Of a stretch of 31,100 nt of DNA, positions 17,064 to 25,392 are shown piece after piece; position 1 is the first letter of the stretch; each line of letters begins with the position of its first letter. The notes below the pieces were generated by a model. The model did not search any database. It had not been told where the DNA came from and saw nothing but the letters and a program-made list of their open reading frames with translations. The position numbers and the translations under genes are program-made. Source of the stretch: Bacteroidota bacterium (GTDB lineage: Bacteria > Bacteroidota > Bacteroidia > Flavobacteriales > Weeksellaceae); contig JAEXBA010000076.1 in NCBI GenBank assembly GCA_023457935.1, forward strand, positions 1 through 31,100, written 5' to 3'.

Positions 17064-18104
17064 TTACCTGTAAACCGGCAGCGAAAGCTTCATCAGAACA
17101 TCTTTTCCCTGCTCCGGCGTTTCCAGAAAAACCTGCTGAAGCTCACCGTTTCTCATGCTGTCGCGTTTGGCTTTAAGCAAAAGCTGCTGAACTGATTTTA
17201 CACGGTTAGCATAGTCGCCTTTAAAATACATAACATACGCTTCAGATTCATTTACTGTTCTGAAACTGAAACTGTTATCGGACACACTGCTTCTTTTGGA
17301 AAGCGGAATTCCGACGAAATAAGACACTTCCTTATCTTTAAAATTATTTGGATTTGTGATGAGCACCGGAAAACCGAATTCGTCATCAGTTTTTCCCATG
17401 TCGTTGGTAACGTAATTGTAAATCTTATTATGGTTCAGAATAATATTTCTGAAAAGCGCATCTTTCTTGTTGGAAGTCGTTACATTAATACCTAAAACGA
17501 GCTGTCCCGGCTGCTGTTCAACCATCAGACTGTCGTATTTGATATCCGTAAGAAACTGGTCTTTCTCCACTTTATTGCCCAAAAGATTCCGCAGATTCAC
17601 CATACTTTTATCCAGATTTTCCACGAATTCGTCCTGCGTCCAAAGATTCACCGCTCTTTTGAGAACTTCCTTTTTCGGTGTGTGAACATACCAGATGATT
17701 TTCGTTTTTTCAGGAGAAACCGGCACAAACTTGATATCAATATTGGTAGGAGCATTTTTTCTGCCTTCAAACAGTTGGTATTTCAGGGTTTTGTTTGGGT
17801 TTTCGTAGCGGATAAACATTTCTCCTTCAGAGTTTTTCCTGGAATCTTCAAAGCTCAGCGCATTACCTTTTCCGGTGTACGGACTGTAATAATCCAGCGT
17901 CATTGTTTTGGAAGAGGAAAAGTAATTGTTCCAGCGCGTGAAATTCTGCAGACTGTTGAACTGAGGAAAAACTTTGTCGATAGGATAATCAATTTCCTTT
18001 TCAACCGTAAAACTTTTACTTTCATCAACAAAGAAATACATGGCAGCCCAATACACTCCCAGTAAAAACAGCACAATAAGTGCCCCAAACCTGAACCAAC
18101 GCAT
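17064..18104 (-). CDS. Membrane-anchored SRPBCC (START-like) protein with GyrI-like C-terminal half
   Basis: 346 residues. One N-terminal membrane segment (about 6-25) is followed by an SRPBCC/polyketide-cyclase-like ligand-binding domain (about 32-175), recognisable by SFTVEKEIDYPIDKVFPQF then RWNNYF and the closing long helix FVENLDKSMVNLRNLL. The second half (about 195-346) resembles the GyrI/AraC effector-binding fold, judged from its length, the repeated beta pattern and the late EAYVMYFKGDY. Both folds bind small hydrophobic ligands; no catalytic residue is evident. The membrane anchor suggests the ligand-binding part faces the periplasm, but topology is uncertain. A TATTTTTG box ends only 4 bases before the ATG, so an mRNA with almost no leader is possible. 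It is transcribed alone, between the glycogen operon and sucAB. Confidence 0.7.
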   Translation of the reverse strand: MRWFRFGALIVLFLLGVYWAAMYFFVDESKSFTVEKEIDYPIDKVFPQFNSLQNFTRWNNYFSSSKTMTLDYYSPYTGKGNALSFEDSRKNSEGEMFIRYENPNKTLKYQLFEGRKNAPTNIDIKFVPVSPEKTKIIWYVHTPKKEVLKRAVNLWTQDEFVENLDKSMVNLRNLLGNKVEKDQFLTDIKYDSLMVEQQPGQLVLGINVTTSNKKDALFRNIILNHNKIYNYVTNDMGKTDDEFGFPVLITNPNNFKDKEVSYFVGIPLSKRSSVSDNSFSFRTVNESEAYVMYFKGDYANRVKSVQQLLLKAKRDSMRNGELQQVFLETPEQGKDVLMKLSLPVYR

Positions 18105-18180
18105 GCGGCAAAAATAGGATTTTTTTGCGTTAATATACTATGCTTGAAGAGACGGAGCCAACAATTCCTCCATAAAAAAA

Positions 18181-18198
18181 CTCCTTCTGCTGAAGGAG
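18181..18198 (-). terminator. Intrinsic terminator at the end of the glycogen operon
   Basis: Inverted repeat CTCCTTC (18181-18187) / GAAGGAG (18192-18198) with a TGCT loop. On the minus strand it is followed by a run of seven T. It is 23 bases past the stop of the small secreted protein gene. Confidence 0.8.
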
Positions 18199-18221
18199 CT
18201 TTAAGTTTAATTTACAAAATA

Positions 18222-18638
18222 TTAATGTTCATGATCATCATGTTCATCTTTAGGATTGCACAACCCTACGATGGTATGAAAAGTGTCGTGAAGCGCAAAC
18301 AGCTGTGTTTTGAGTTCCTCATTGGTGGCTCCCTTTTTTACAGATCTGTTCAGTTTTTTTGACTCTTTGCAAAGTGTATTCAGCGATTTTTTCACTGCTT
18401 TCTTGTCCTGAACATCCGCGGGAATTTCAGATTTTCTCCAAGCAACCGCTTTTGCAGCCAGTTCCGCACTGCGCATTTTCACAGGTTCAAAATTACCCTC
18501 TTCTGCAGGATGAAAAGTTTTGCTCATCACTGCATGATACTCTTTCTGCTCTTGCCATTCCACTTTAGACTGTCCGAAAGCCAGAGCGGAAAACAGCATC
18601 AATCCGAATGCAAGCAGAAAAGTTTTGAAATTTTTCAT
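18222..18638 (-). CDS. Small secreted helical protein with His/Asp-rich tail, function unknown
   Basis: 138 residues. A clear signal peptide (KNFKTFLLAFGLMLFSALAFG, cut near residue 22) precedes a mature protein of about 115 residues that looks all-helical, rich in Lys and Ala. It has two cysteines (C90, C127), several histidines (H35, H43, H117, H121) and the terminal tail KDEHDDHEH, which could bind divalent metal. The layout recalls small four-helix periplasmic proteins, but there is no CxxCH haem motif. It starts 28 bases after glgC and precedes the operon terminator, so it is probably the last gene of the glycogen operon, though a separate promoter cannot be ruled out. I do not recognise the family. 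Confidence 0.8.
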   Translation of the reverse strand: MKNFKTFLLAFGLMLFSALAFGQSKVEWQEQKEYHAVMSKTFHPAEEGNFEPVKMRSAELAAKAVAWRKSEIPADVQDKKAVKKSLNTLCKESKKLNRSVKKGATNEELKTQLFALHDTFHTIVGLCNPKDEHDDHEH

Positions 18639-18666
18639 TGCTTTTTATGTGTTTATAATTGGAATC

Positions 18667-19938
18667 TTATCCTCCGATATGAGTTCCCGGTTTTACAACG
18701 GCGCCTTTCTTCATAACCACAATTCCATCTTTAATGGAGTGCGTATCGTAATCGCCGTCTGCAAGATGAGCGCCGCCAATAATCTTCACATTGTCACCAA
18801 TCCGGCAGTTTTTATCAATAATAGCTTTATCAATGAAACAGTATTTACCGATTCCCAGGTTTGGCTGACCTTTCAGGTCGTTTGATATTATTTCCTGTGT
18901 ATCCTGATAGAAATCGGCTCCCATCACATACGAGTTCATTATTGTACTTCCACGGTCGATTCTCGTTCTGTTACCGATGATGGAATTCTCTATTTTGTCT
19001 GCCATAATAATACAGCCGTCGCCAAAAATAGCTCTGCTTACATATGAACCCAGAATTTTGGATGGCGGAAGCATTCTCGCTCTTGTAAAAATCGGTGATG
19101 TACTGAAGAGGTTGAATTTCGGAAAATCCTGACAAAGATCAATATTGGCTTCGTAGAATGAATCGATGGTACCGATATCCGTCCAGTAGCCTTCATACTG
19201 GAAGCTCAGTGTTTTCAGTTTACCGATTGATGCAGGAATCAGATCTTTACCAAAGTCATCGCCGTCGTTTTCTTCAAAAAGCTTTTTGATAATATTCTTG
19301 TTGAAAACATAAATTCCCATAGACGCCAGATATTCTTTGCCTTCACTTCTGCTCTTTTCAGAAACTTCGGAAGTCCATTCGCCCAGAACATCCGAAGAAG
19401 GTTTTTCTGTAAATGCTGTTATGTTTCCTTCATCATCGGATTTCAATATTCCGAATCCAGTTGCATCTTTAGCATTCACCGGAATTGTTGCGATGGTGAT
19501 ATCGCCTTCATTTTTACAGTGGAAATCAATCATTTCACGGAAATCCATCTGATAAAGCTGGTCACCGGACAAAATGAGAACATAATCGTAATCGTATTTA
19601 TCCATGTGTTTCATGGACTGGCGAACCGCATCGGCAGTTCCCTGATACCAGGAATCATTTTCCACGTTCTGCTCTGCCGCAAGAATATCCACAAAACCCT
19701 TGGAAAAAATATCAAAGTGGTAGGAATTTTTGATGTGCGAATTGAGTGATGCAGAATTAAACTGCGTGAGCACCATGATTTTGTTGTACCCTGAGTTGAG
19801 ACAGTTGGAAATCGGAATGTCTACCAACCGGTATTTTCCTGCAATGGGTACTGCAGGTTTGGATCGTGAATAAGTCAACGGAAAAAGACGCGTACCGCGA
19901 CCACCTCCCAGAACGATTGAAAGTACGTTCGGCTTCAT
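18667..19938 (-). CDS. glgC: Glucose-1-phosphate adenylyltransferase (ADP-glucose pyrophosphorylase)
   Basis: 423 residues, normal for GlgC. The nucleotidyltransferase domain begins with LGGGRGTRLFPLT (10-22), then SKPAVPIAGKYRLVDIP and SNCLNSG. The catalytic loop is ILSGDQLYQMDF and the sugar-phosphate site FTEKP; YWTDIGTIDSFYEAN links to a C-terminal left-handed beta-helix with hexapeptide-like repeats (SKILGSYVS..., CRIGDNVKIIGG). It makes ADP-glucose from ATP and glucose-1-phosphate, the committed step of bacterial glycogen synthesis, and is usually allosterically controlled by glycolytic intermediates. Third gene of the operon, 64 bases after glgA. Confidence 0.96.
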   Translation of the reverse strand: MKPNVLSIVLGGGRGTRLFPLTYSRSKPAVPIAGKYRLVDIPISNCLNSGYNKIMVLTQFNSASLNSHIKNSYHFDIFSKGFVDILAAEQNVENDSWYQGTADAVRQSMKHMDKYDYDYVLILSGDQLYQMDFREMIDFHCKNEGDITIATIPVNAKDATGFGILKSDDEGNITAFTEKPSSDVLGEWTSEVSEKSRSEGKEYLASMGIYVFNKNIIKKLFEENDGDDFGKDLIPASIGKLKTLSFQYEGYWTDIGTIDSFYEANIDLCQDFPKFNLFSTSPIFTRARMLPPSKILGSYVSRAIFGDGCIIMADKIENSIIGNRTRIDRGSTIMNSYVMGADFYQDTQEIISNDLKGQPNLGIGKYCFIDKAIIDKNCRIGDNVKIIGGAHLADGDYDTHSIKDGIVVMKKGAVVKPGTHIGG

Positions 19939-20002
19939 ATGATTTGAGTTTTTGTTACAATTTACTTCGTAATAATACTGAATTAAAGGTGAAAACTCCT
20001 CT

Positions 20003-21412
20003 TTAATTCCTGTATAAATTTACATAATTTTCGGCGGATTTATCCCATGAAAAATCAAAATTCATGTTAGTATGAATTAAATCAGTCATCAGCCCTGGCT
20101 CATGGTAAATACTCATCGCACGGTGCATTGCATGCACCGCATCTTCTGCCGATGCATTACCGAAGTTAATTCCTGCTCCACCGCTGGAAATATCCTGAAC
20201 AGTATCCCGCAGGCCACCGGTATAACGCACAATAGGAACCGTTCCGTAGCGCATTGCGTACATTTGGTTGAGGCCGCACGGTTCAACACGTGAAGGCATC
20301 AGAAGAAAATCTGCGGAAGCATAAATTTTGTGCGACAGATATTCCTTATAGCCCAAATCCAATGCGAAATTGGAATAATGGTAATCAAGATCCTTTAAGC
20401 GGTCTTCCACATATTTTTCACCGGAACCTAAAATAATGATATTCAGGGCGCCATACGTCTGCTGAATACTTTGCCAAACAATATCGGGAAGCAAATCCGC
20501 TCCTTTTTCGCCCGCGAATCTCCCGATAAAGCCAAAAAGCGGTAAATCCGGAGTCAAACCGTATTCTTCACAAAGTTCTTTTTTATTGCGCCATTTTCCT
20601 TCCTGTGCATTGCTGTAATCAAAATTATAGTCGAGGAAATCATCGGTTTTTGGATTCCAGACTTCAGTGTCGATGCCGTTAATAATTCCTGAAGCTTTCC
20701 AGTGTTCCTGCTGAACAAGACTTTCCAGGCCTTTGAAATCCTGATAAAGCTCTTCCATATAACCTCCTGAAACTGCATTGAAGCGGTGACAGGTCTTAAT
20801 CATTGTAGCCAAGGGATTAATCCAGCCGGCCCAGTCGAGAATTCGGAGATCAGTGTAGCCGTCGATCCAGGGAAAATACTGAAGCATTTCCCATTTCATC
20901 TGTCCCTGGTATTCGCCATTATGGATGGTTCCAACTGTCTTCACCCCTTTCAGAAAGCGGAATTCCGGACAGTTTTCAATCATAAAAGGAACAAGGCCGG
21001 TATGATAATCGTGACAGTGCAGTACGTCGGGACGGATCTTCATTGCTGTAAGCCAGTGCAGAATACCCTGCTGAAATGCCAGAAACTGCCAGCTTTCATC
21101 GCGGTAACCGTAAGGATTGTCCCGATCCAAAAGCCCGGGAATTTTCACAAGAAAAAGCTCAAATCCCAATACACTGTTTTTTTCTTTCATTACCAAAACC
21201 TGCAGTTGGTTGGGCCCCTGATGGATAATTCCGTCGAAAACGACCTCAAAATCATGATCGTGAACAAACGGCTTGTTGTACCACGGCATTACCACTTTGG
21301 CATCAATACCTTCTATTTTGTTCTGGTATTTCGGAAGCGCACCCACAACATCAGCCAGTCCACCGACTTTTGCTACCGGATAGCATTCCATACTTAAATG
21401 AAAGATTTTCAT
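20003..21412 (-). CDS. glgA: Glycogen synthase (GT5, ADP-glucose dependent)
   Basis: 469 residues, the usual GlgA length with a two-Rossmann GT-B fold. The ADP-glucose-binding motif near the N-terminus reads KVGGLADVVGALP (15-27); most GlgA have KTGGLADV. C-terminal signatures are FIGRFAGEKGADLLPD and SRVEPCGLNQMYAMRYGTVPIVRYTGGLRDTV (split here as the EPCGL acid/base region and the TGGL loop). It extends alpha-1,4-glucan chains with ADP-glucose. Second gene of the operon. An 8-bp AT-rich inverted repeat (19981-19988 with 20001-20008) overlaps its stop codon and may stabilise or partly terminate the message. Confidence 0.93.
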   Translation of the reverse strand: MKIFHLSMECYPVAKVGGLADVVGALPKYQNKIEGIDAKVVMPWYNKPFVHDHDFEVVFDGIIHQGPNQLQVLVMKEKNSVLGFELFLVKIPGLLDRDNPYGYRDESWQFLAFQQGILHWLTAMKIRPDVLHCHDYHTGLVPFMIENCPEFRFLKGVKTVGTIHNGEYQGQMKWEMLQYFPWIDGYTDLRILDWAGWINPLATMIKTCHRFNAVSGGYMEELYQDFKGLESLVQQEHWKASGIINGIDTEVWNPKTDDFLDYNFDYSNAQEGKWRNKKELCEEYGLTPDLPLFGFIGRFAGEKGADLLPDIVWQSIQQTYGALNIIILGSGEKYVEDRLKDLDYHYSNFALDLGYKEYLSHKIYASADFLLMPSRVEPCGLNQMYAMRYGTVPIVRYTGGLRDTVQDISSGGAGINFGNASAEDAVHAMHRAMSIYHEPGLMTDLIHTNMNFDFSWDKSAENYVNLYRN

Positions 21413-21470
21413 AGTTTATTTTTTGAATGAACTCAACCTTTATTTTAAAACCTTATTGATTTCAACTGAT

Positions 21471-23867
21471 TTAATCGATTTCTTTCTTTGCATCATCTGC
21501 TGCCTTTTTCACTCTTGACACTTTTGCCTCGGTCTTTGCAGAATCGTTTTCCGACTTACGGGCAACTACAGCATCCTTGGGCTTCTGCCGCGTTGCTGAT
21601 TTTTTTTCTGCCAAAATTGACGATGATGATATTTTAGCTTCTCCCTTGCTGCCTGAAACGACTTCAGCAGAAATAATACTTTCTTTAGAAACCGGTTTCA
21701 CCCTTACCGCATTCTTGGAAGCCATTGGAGTCTTTTTGGCCGCAGAGGCGACTTTCTTCTTTCCCGAAACCGCTTTCGCACCAATTTTAGTTTCCTTTTC
21801 AGCGCCGGTAACTGTATTCGCAGACACAAGCGGATCACTGTTCTCAGTTTTAGTATGTACTTTCTTGGCAGCAGGCTTCCTCGCAGTATTCTTTACCTGA
21901 ATTTCCCCTTCAAGATTGGGTTCGGTTTTCTTGGAGGAACGTTTTGACGCTGCCGTTTTTTTCTTCTTTTTCTGTTTCAGAACAACACCGGACAGAGGCG
22001 GTAATTTGAGGATTATGGCATTGGCGCGGAACATCCATTCATCATCTTCTTCATCAACGATTTCGGCATTTACGCCGCTTCCGCCATATTTCTCATCATC
22101 AGAATTAAGAATCACTTCCCAGCTTGTACCTTCGTCCACTCCGATTTTATAATCGAAAACCCGCGGTGTAAGATTCAGAACTGTCATGGTTACATCGTCT
22201 TCACTTTCTCCTTTTCTAAGGTAAATATAGATGGAATTATTGCCGTCGTTCGCTTCAACCCATTCAAAACCGTTCGGGCTGAACTGTTCCTGATACATGG
22301 AGGTTTCCGTTCTGTACAGATGGACAAGATCCTTCACATAATCCTGAAGTCCTTTATGAACTTTATGTTCCAGAAGATGCCAGTCCAGAGATTCTGCAAA
22401 TTTCCATTCATGGGTCTGCCCGAATTCGTTACCCATAAAAAGCAGTTTTGCACCCGGATGCGTAAACATATACGTGTAAAGCGCACGAAGATTGGCAAAT
22501 TTCTGCCATTCGTCGCCAGGCATTTTATAAATCATGCTGGCTTTGCCATGAACCACTTCATCATGAGAAAGCGGCATCATATAGTTTTCGTTGTACATGT
22601 ACATTGAGGCAAAACTCAGTTTGTTGTGATGGTATTTCCGGTTGATTGGATCTTCCTTGAAGTATTTCAGCGTGTCGTGCATCCATCCCATCATCCATTT
22701 CATACCAAAACCGATTCCACCGTCGTGAACAGGTTTTGTAAGCATCGGAAAATCTGAACTTTCTTCAGCAATAGTCATAACATCAGGAAATTCCTTGTAA
22801 ACGGTTGTATTGAAATCCTGCAGAAAATCTTTCGCTTCGAGGTTTACATTTCCCCCAAACATATTCGGAATCCACTGTCCTTCTTCCCTGGCATAATCCA
22901 GATAAAGAATTGAAGTTACTGCATCAACACGCAGTCCGTCAACATGATAACGGTCCAGCCAGAACAGCGCATTTGAAATCAAGAACGATTTCACTTCAGG
23001 TCTTCCGTAATTGAAAATATGTGAATTCCACTGCGGATGGAAACCTAAACGCGGATCTTCATGTTCATAAAGGAAAGTACCGTCGAAGAAATGAAGGCCG
23101 TTGGCGTCGCCCGGAAAATGGGACGGAACCCAGTCGAGAATTACACCAATATTATTTTTGTGAAGTTCATTAATCAGAAACATCAGATCCTGAGGCGAAC
23201 CGAAACGCGAATTTGCCGCATAAAAACCGGTAATCTGATAACCCCAGCTTGGTTCATAAGGATGTTCCATTACCGGCATGAATTCAACATGTGTGAAACC
23301 CATTTCCTTGATATAGGGAATCAGTCTTTCAGCGATTTCGCGGTAATTGAAAAACCGGTCCGGATCATCAGTTCCGCGCATCCAGCTTCCAAGATGCATT
23401 TCGTATACCGCAACCGGCGCCTTCAGACTGTTGCTTTTATAGCGTTCCTGAAGCCATTTTTCATCACTCCAGTCGAACCATGTTGTAGAAACCAAAGATG
23501 CTGCCTGCACATTCTGTTCCCAACTTAACGCATAGGGATCGCTTTTTTCAAGAAGTTCACCTTTGTATGTTCTGATGCCGTATTTGTAAAGTGTTCCCCA
23601 GTTCAGGCCTTCAATAAATCCTTCCCAGATTCCGGAACCGTCCCATCTTGGATACAGTTTGTGTGCTTCTGAATGCCACCCGTTAAAGTTCCCAATTACG
23701 GAAACTTCTTTGGCGTGTGGCGCCCAAACGGCAAAATAAACCCCTTTCTTCCCTTCCACTTCAGCAGAATGTGAACCGAATTTATCATAAAGGCGGTAAT
23801 GTTTTCCTTCGCGGAAAAGATAGATGTCGTGATCAGTAAAAAGAGAGTGAGGATGTACGGTGAACAT
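21471..23867 (-). CDS. glgB: 1,4-alpha-glucan branching enzyme (GH13) with long basic C-terminal tail
   Basis: 798 residues. An N-terminal CBM48 module (about 30-125; YFAVWAPHAKEVSVIGNFNGW) is followed by the GH13 branching barrel: region I DWVPSH (245-250), region II DGLRVDAV (nucleophile D315), region III TIAEESS (E368) and region IV LSHDEV (D436). The C-terminal beta domain ends near residue 630. It cuts alpha-1,4 chains and rejoins them as alpha-1,6 branches. Residues 633-798 are an extra low-complexity Lys/Ala/Ser tail not needed for catalysis. First gene of the glycogen operon, 58 bases ahead of glgA. The start ATG at 23867 gives a standard N-terminus; the enzyme core is complete. Confidence 0.95.
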   Translation of the reverse strand: MFTVHPHSLFTDHDIYLFREGKHYRLYDKFGSHSAEVEGKKGVYFAVWAPHAKEVSVIGNFNGWHSEAHKLYPRWDGSGIWEGFIEGLNWGTLYKYGIRTYKGELLEKSDPYALSWEQNVQAASLVSTTWFDWSDEKWLQERYKSNSLKAPVAVYEMHLGSWMRGTDDPDRFFNYREIAERLIPYIKEMGFTHVEFMPVMEHPYEPSWGYQITGFYAANSRFGSPQDLMFLINELHKNNIGVILDWVPSHFPGDANGLHFFDGTFLYEHEDPRLGFHPQWNSHIFNYGRPEVKSFLISNALFWLDRYHVDGLRVDAVTSILYLDYAREEGQWIPNMFGGNVNLEAKDFLQDFNTTVYKEFPDVMTIAEESSDFPMLTKPVHDGGIGFGMKWMMGWMHDTLKYFKEDPINRKYHHNKLSFASMYMYNENYMMPLSHDEVVHGKASMIYKMPGDEWQKFANLRALYTYMFTHPGAKLLFMGNEFGQTHEWKFAESLDWHLLEHKVHKGLQDYVKDLVHLYRTETSMYQEQFSPNGFEWVEANDGNNSIYIYLRKGESEDDVTMTVLNLTPRVFDYKIGVDEGTSWEVILNSDDEKYGGSGVNAEIVDEEDDEWMFRANAIILKLPPLSGVVLKQKKKKKTAASKRSSKKTEPNLEGEIQVKNTARKPAAKKVHTKTENSDPLVSANTVTGAEKETKIGAKAVSGKKKVASAAKKTPMASKNAVRVKPVSKESIISAEVVSGSKGEAKISSSSILAEKKSATRQKPKDAVVARKSENDSAKTEAKVSRVKKAADDAKKEID
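21474..21971 (-). other. GlgB tail coding segment: basic low-complexity region with internal duplication
   Basis: Encodes GlgB residues 633-798, beginning KQKKKKKTAASKRSSKK. Composition is dominated by Lys, Ala, Ser, Val and Thr, like histone H1-type tails. Two stretches look like diverged copies: 682-705 (SANTVTGAEKETKIGAKAV...) and 733-756 (SAEVVSGSKGEAKISSSSI...), DNA 21753-21824 and 21600-21671. The frame stays open from core to tail, so this is a real extension, not a frameshift. Confidence 0.8.
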
Positions 23868-24199
23868 GTGTTTTTATTGTAATAATTTTCACGGGAAATA
23901 TACGAATTAATCACTATTTCACGCATATAAAGAACTTAATATTTTACACCGTTGAAAATAATGAGTGCAGGATTTATCTGCAGCGATGAAATCCTTCTGT
24001 CTGTAAAGCAAAATTCAGCATTACAATTCATTTTTCGCCCATTTATCTGATTAATAAATGTTTAAATTCTTCAACAATTTATTCTGAACTGATTTTCTTT
24101 TCGGTTAATTTTTATAAAAATGCCCGGCAAGTTTTTCCACCCTATATAAGTTCGGTATTAAATTCCCTAAATTTATAGCATCAAAATGACGTACTGAGA
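23868..24199. promoter_or_regulatory. 332-bp divergent intergenic region (glgB operon / esterase)
   Basis: No coding sequence is seen. It separates the minus-strand glycogen operon from the plus-strand esterase gene and should hold both promoters. Weak candidates: minus-strand TATATTTC (23902-23895), 28 bases before the glgB ATG, and plus-strand TAAATTTA (24168-24175), 24 bases before the esterase ATG. Neither has a good TTG partner. A 7-bp inverted repeat AGGATTT (23969-23975) / AAATCCT (23989-23995) encloses CTGCAG and could be a regulator site. The rest is AT-rich without clear structure. Confidence 0.45.
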
Positions 24200-25336
24200 A
24201 TGAAGTTCTACCTTACTACTGACGAAATAGATGAAAGACCGGTTTATCTTACAGGAACTTTTAACAAGTGGGATCCGCGCGATGCAGCGTACATCATGGA
24301 ACCGCTTGATGACGGCCGCTATTTCCTTGAAATTCCGGACCGCTTTCTGAAAGGCAAAATTGAATACAAATTCACCAAAGGCGGTTGGGAAAGTGTTGAA
24401 ATTGACCGTTACGGAAACATCAACCCAAACCGAAAAATCTCCAAGGGCATACAGGAAACTGCGGATCACGTCGAAAAATGGCGTTTGAACTGGGGACCAT
24501 TCAAAAAGGAATTCTCTCCTGAAATTGAGCTGATTTCTGAAAAATTTTATATTCCTCAGCTCGACAAAACCCGAAAAGTCTGGGCTCTGCTTCCTTATAA
24601 TTACCGAAAAACTGATAAAAAGTATCCGGTTCTTTATCTTCAGGATGCGCAGAATCTTTTTAATGAAGGTTCTCCGTTCGGTAACTGGGAAATCGATCAG
24701 AAACTTTCAATTCTCGCTGAATACGGCCGTGGAGACATTATTATTATTGCCATTGAAAACGGCCACGAAGACCGCATCAACGAATATGTTCTGGATTCGG
24801 CCTCAATTGCAAAAAATGCTGAAGGAAAAAAGTATGTACGCTTTATGGCAGACACGCTGAAACCATACGTAGACAGCGTTTACCGTACCAAACCGGAACG
24901 CGAATTCACCGGAATCGGCGGGAGTTCTTTGGGCGGATTAATCAGTATTTACGGTGGCTTTCTCTATCCTGAAGTCTATTCAAAACTCATGATTTTTTCG
25001 CCTTCGCTTTGGGTAAATCCTGAATACGATTTTCCGATGATGAATTTCAAGAATCCGTATGAAACAAAGATTTATATGTACGGCGGCGTTATTGAAGGTT
25101 CCGAAATGACCGAGAGAATGCTGGAATTTCAGCAACGGATGGACAGCTCGGAGAATCAGTATTCCGTACAGTTTGATTTCAAAATGAGCATCAATCCGGA
25201 AGGCAGGCATCAGGAATTTTTCTGGTCGCAGGAATTTCCGCGCGCGGTAGAATGGCTGTTCTTCGACACACAGGAAGACCCGAAAGAACTCGCTATAAAA
25301 GCCGAAATTGAAAAAAACGAGACCACTGAAATCTGA
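24200..25336 (+). CDS. CE1/esterase-D-type hydrolase with N-terminal E-set (CBM48/AMPK-GBD-like) domain
   Basis: 378 residues without signal peptide. Residues 1-75 look like an early-set beta sandwich: VYLTGTFNKWDPRD (15-28) resembles the glycogen-binding VxLxGxFNxWdp strand-turn of CBM48 and AMPK-beta, with a later EYKFTKGGWESVE. Residues 108-355 form a putative esterase (PF00756-type) domain: YPVLYLQDAQNLF, the nucleophile elbow GGSSLGG (S243), and a likely catalytic His in EGRHQEFFW (H337). Enterochelin esterases (Fes) also have an E-set plus esterase layout, so the N-terminal domain may be structural rather than glycan-binding. It is divergent from glgB and starts the plus-strand amidoligase gene train, 56 bases before the M17 gene. 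Substrate unknown. Confidence 0.82.
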   Translation: MKFYLTTDEIDERPVYLTGTFNKWDPRDAAYIMEPLDDGRYFLEIPDRFLKGKIEYKFTKGGWESVEIDRYGNINPNRKISKGIQETADHVEKWRLNWGPFKKEFSPEIELISEKFYIPQLDKTRKVWALLPYNYRKTDKKYPVLYLQDAQNLFNEGSPFGNWEIDQKLSILAEYGRGDIIIIAIENGHEDRINEYVLDSASIAKNAEGKKYVRFMADTLKPYVDSVYRTKPEREFTGIGGSSLGGLISIYGGFLYPEVYSKLMIFSPSLWVNPEYDFPMMNFKNPYETKIYMYGGVIEGSEMTERMLEFQQRMDSSENQYSVQFDFKMSINPEGRHQEFFWSQEFPRAVEWLFFDTQEDPKELAIKAEIEKNETTEI

Positions 25337-25392
25337 GACAGCAATGGTCAATATATTTTAAAAACATCAAGTAAACAGTCAAATCCCAAATA

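Noticed and set aside
20786..21397. 203-codon plus-strand open frame opposite glgA
   Set aside because: Antisense to a well-conserved gene; the product shows no domain or signal.
21600..21971. GlgB tail as a separate small gene or frameshift artefact
   Set aside because: The frame runs continuously from the conserved GlgB core through the tail to a single stop, and no internal start with its own upstream signal stands out.
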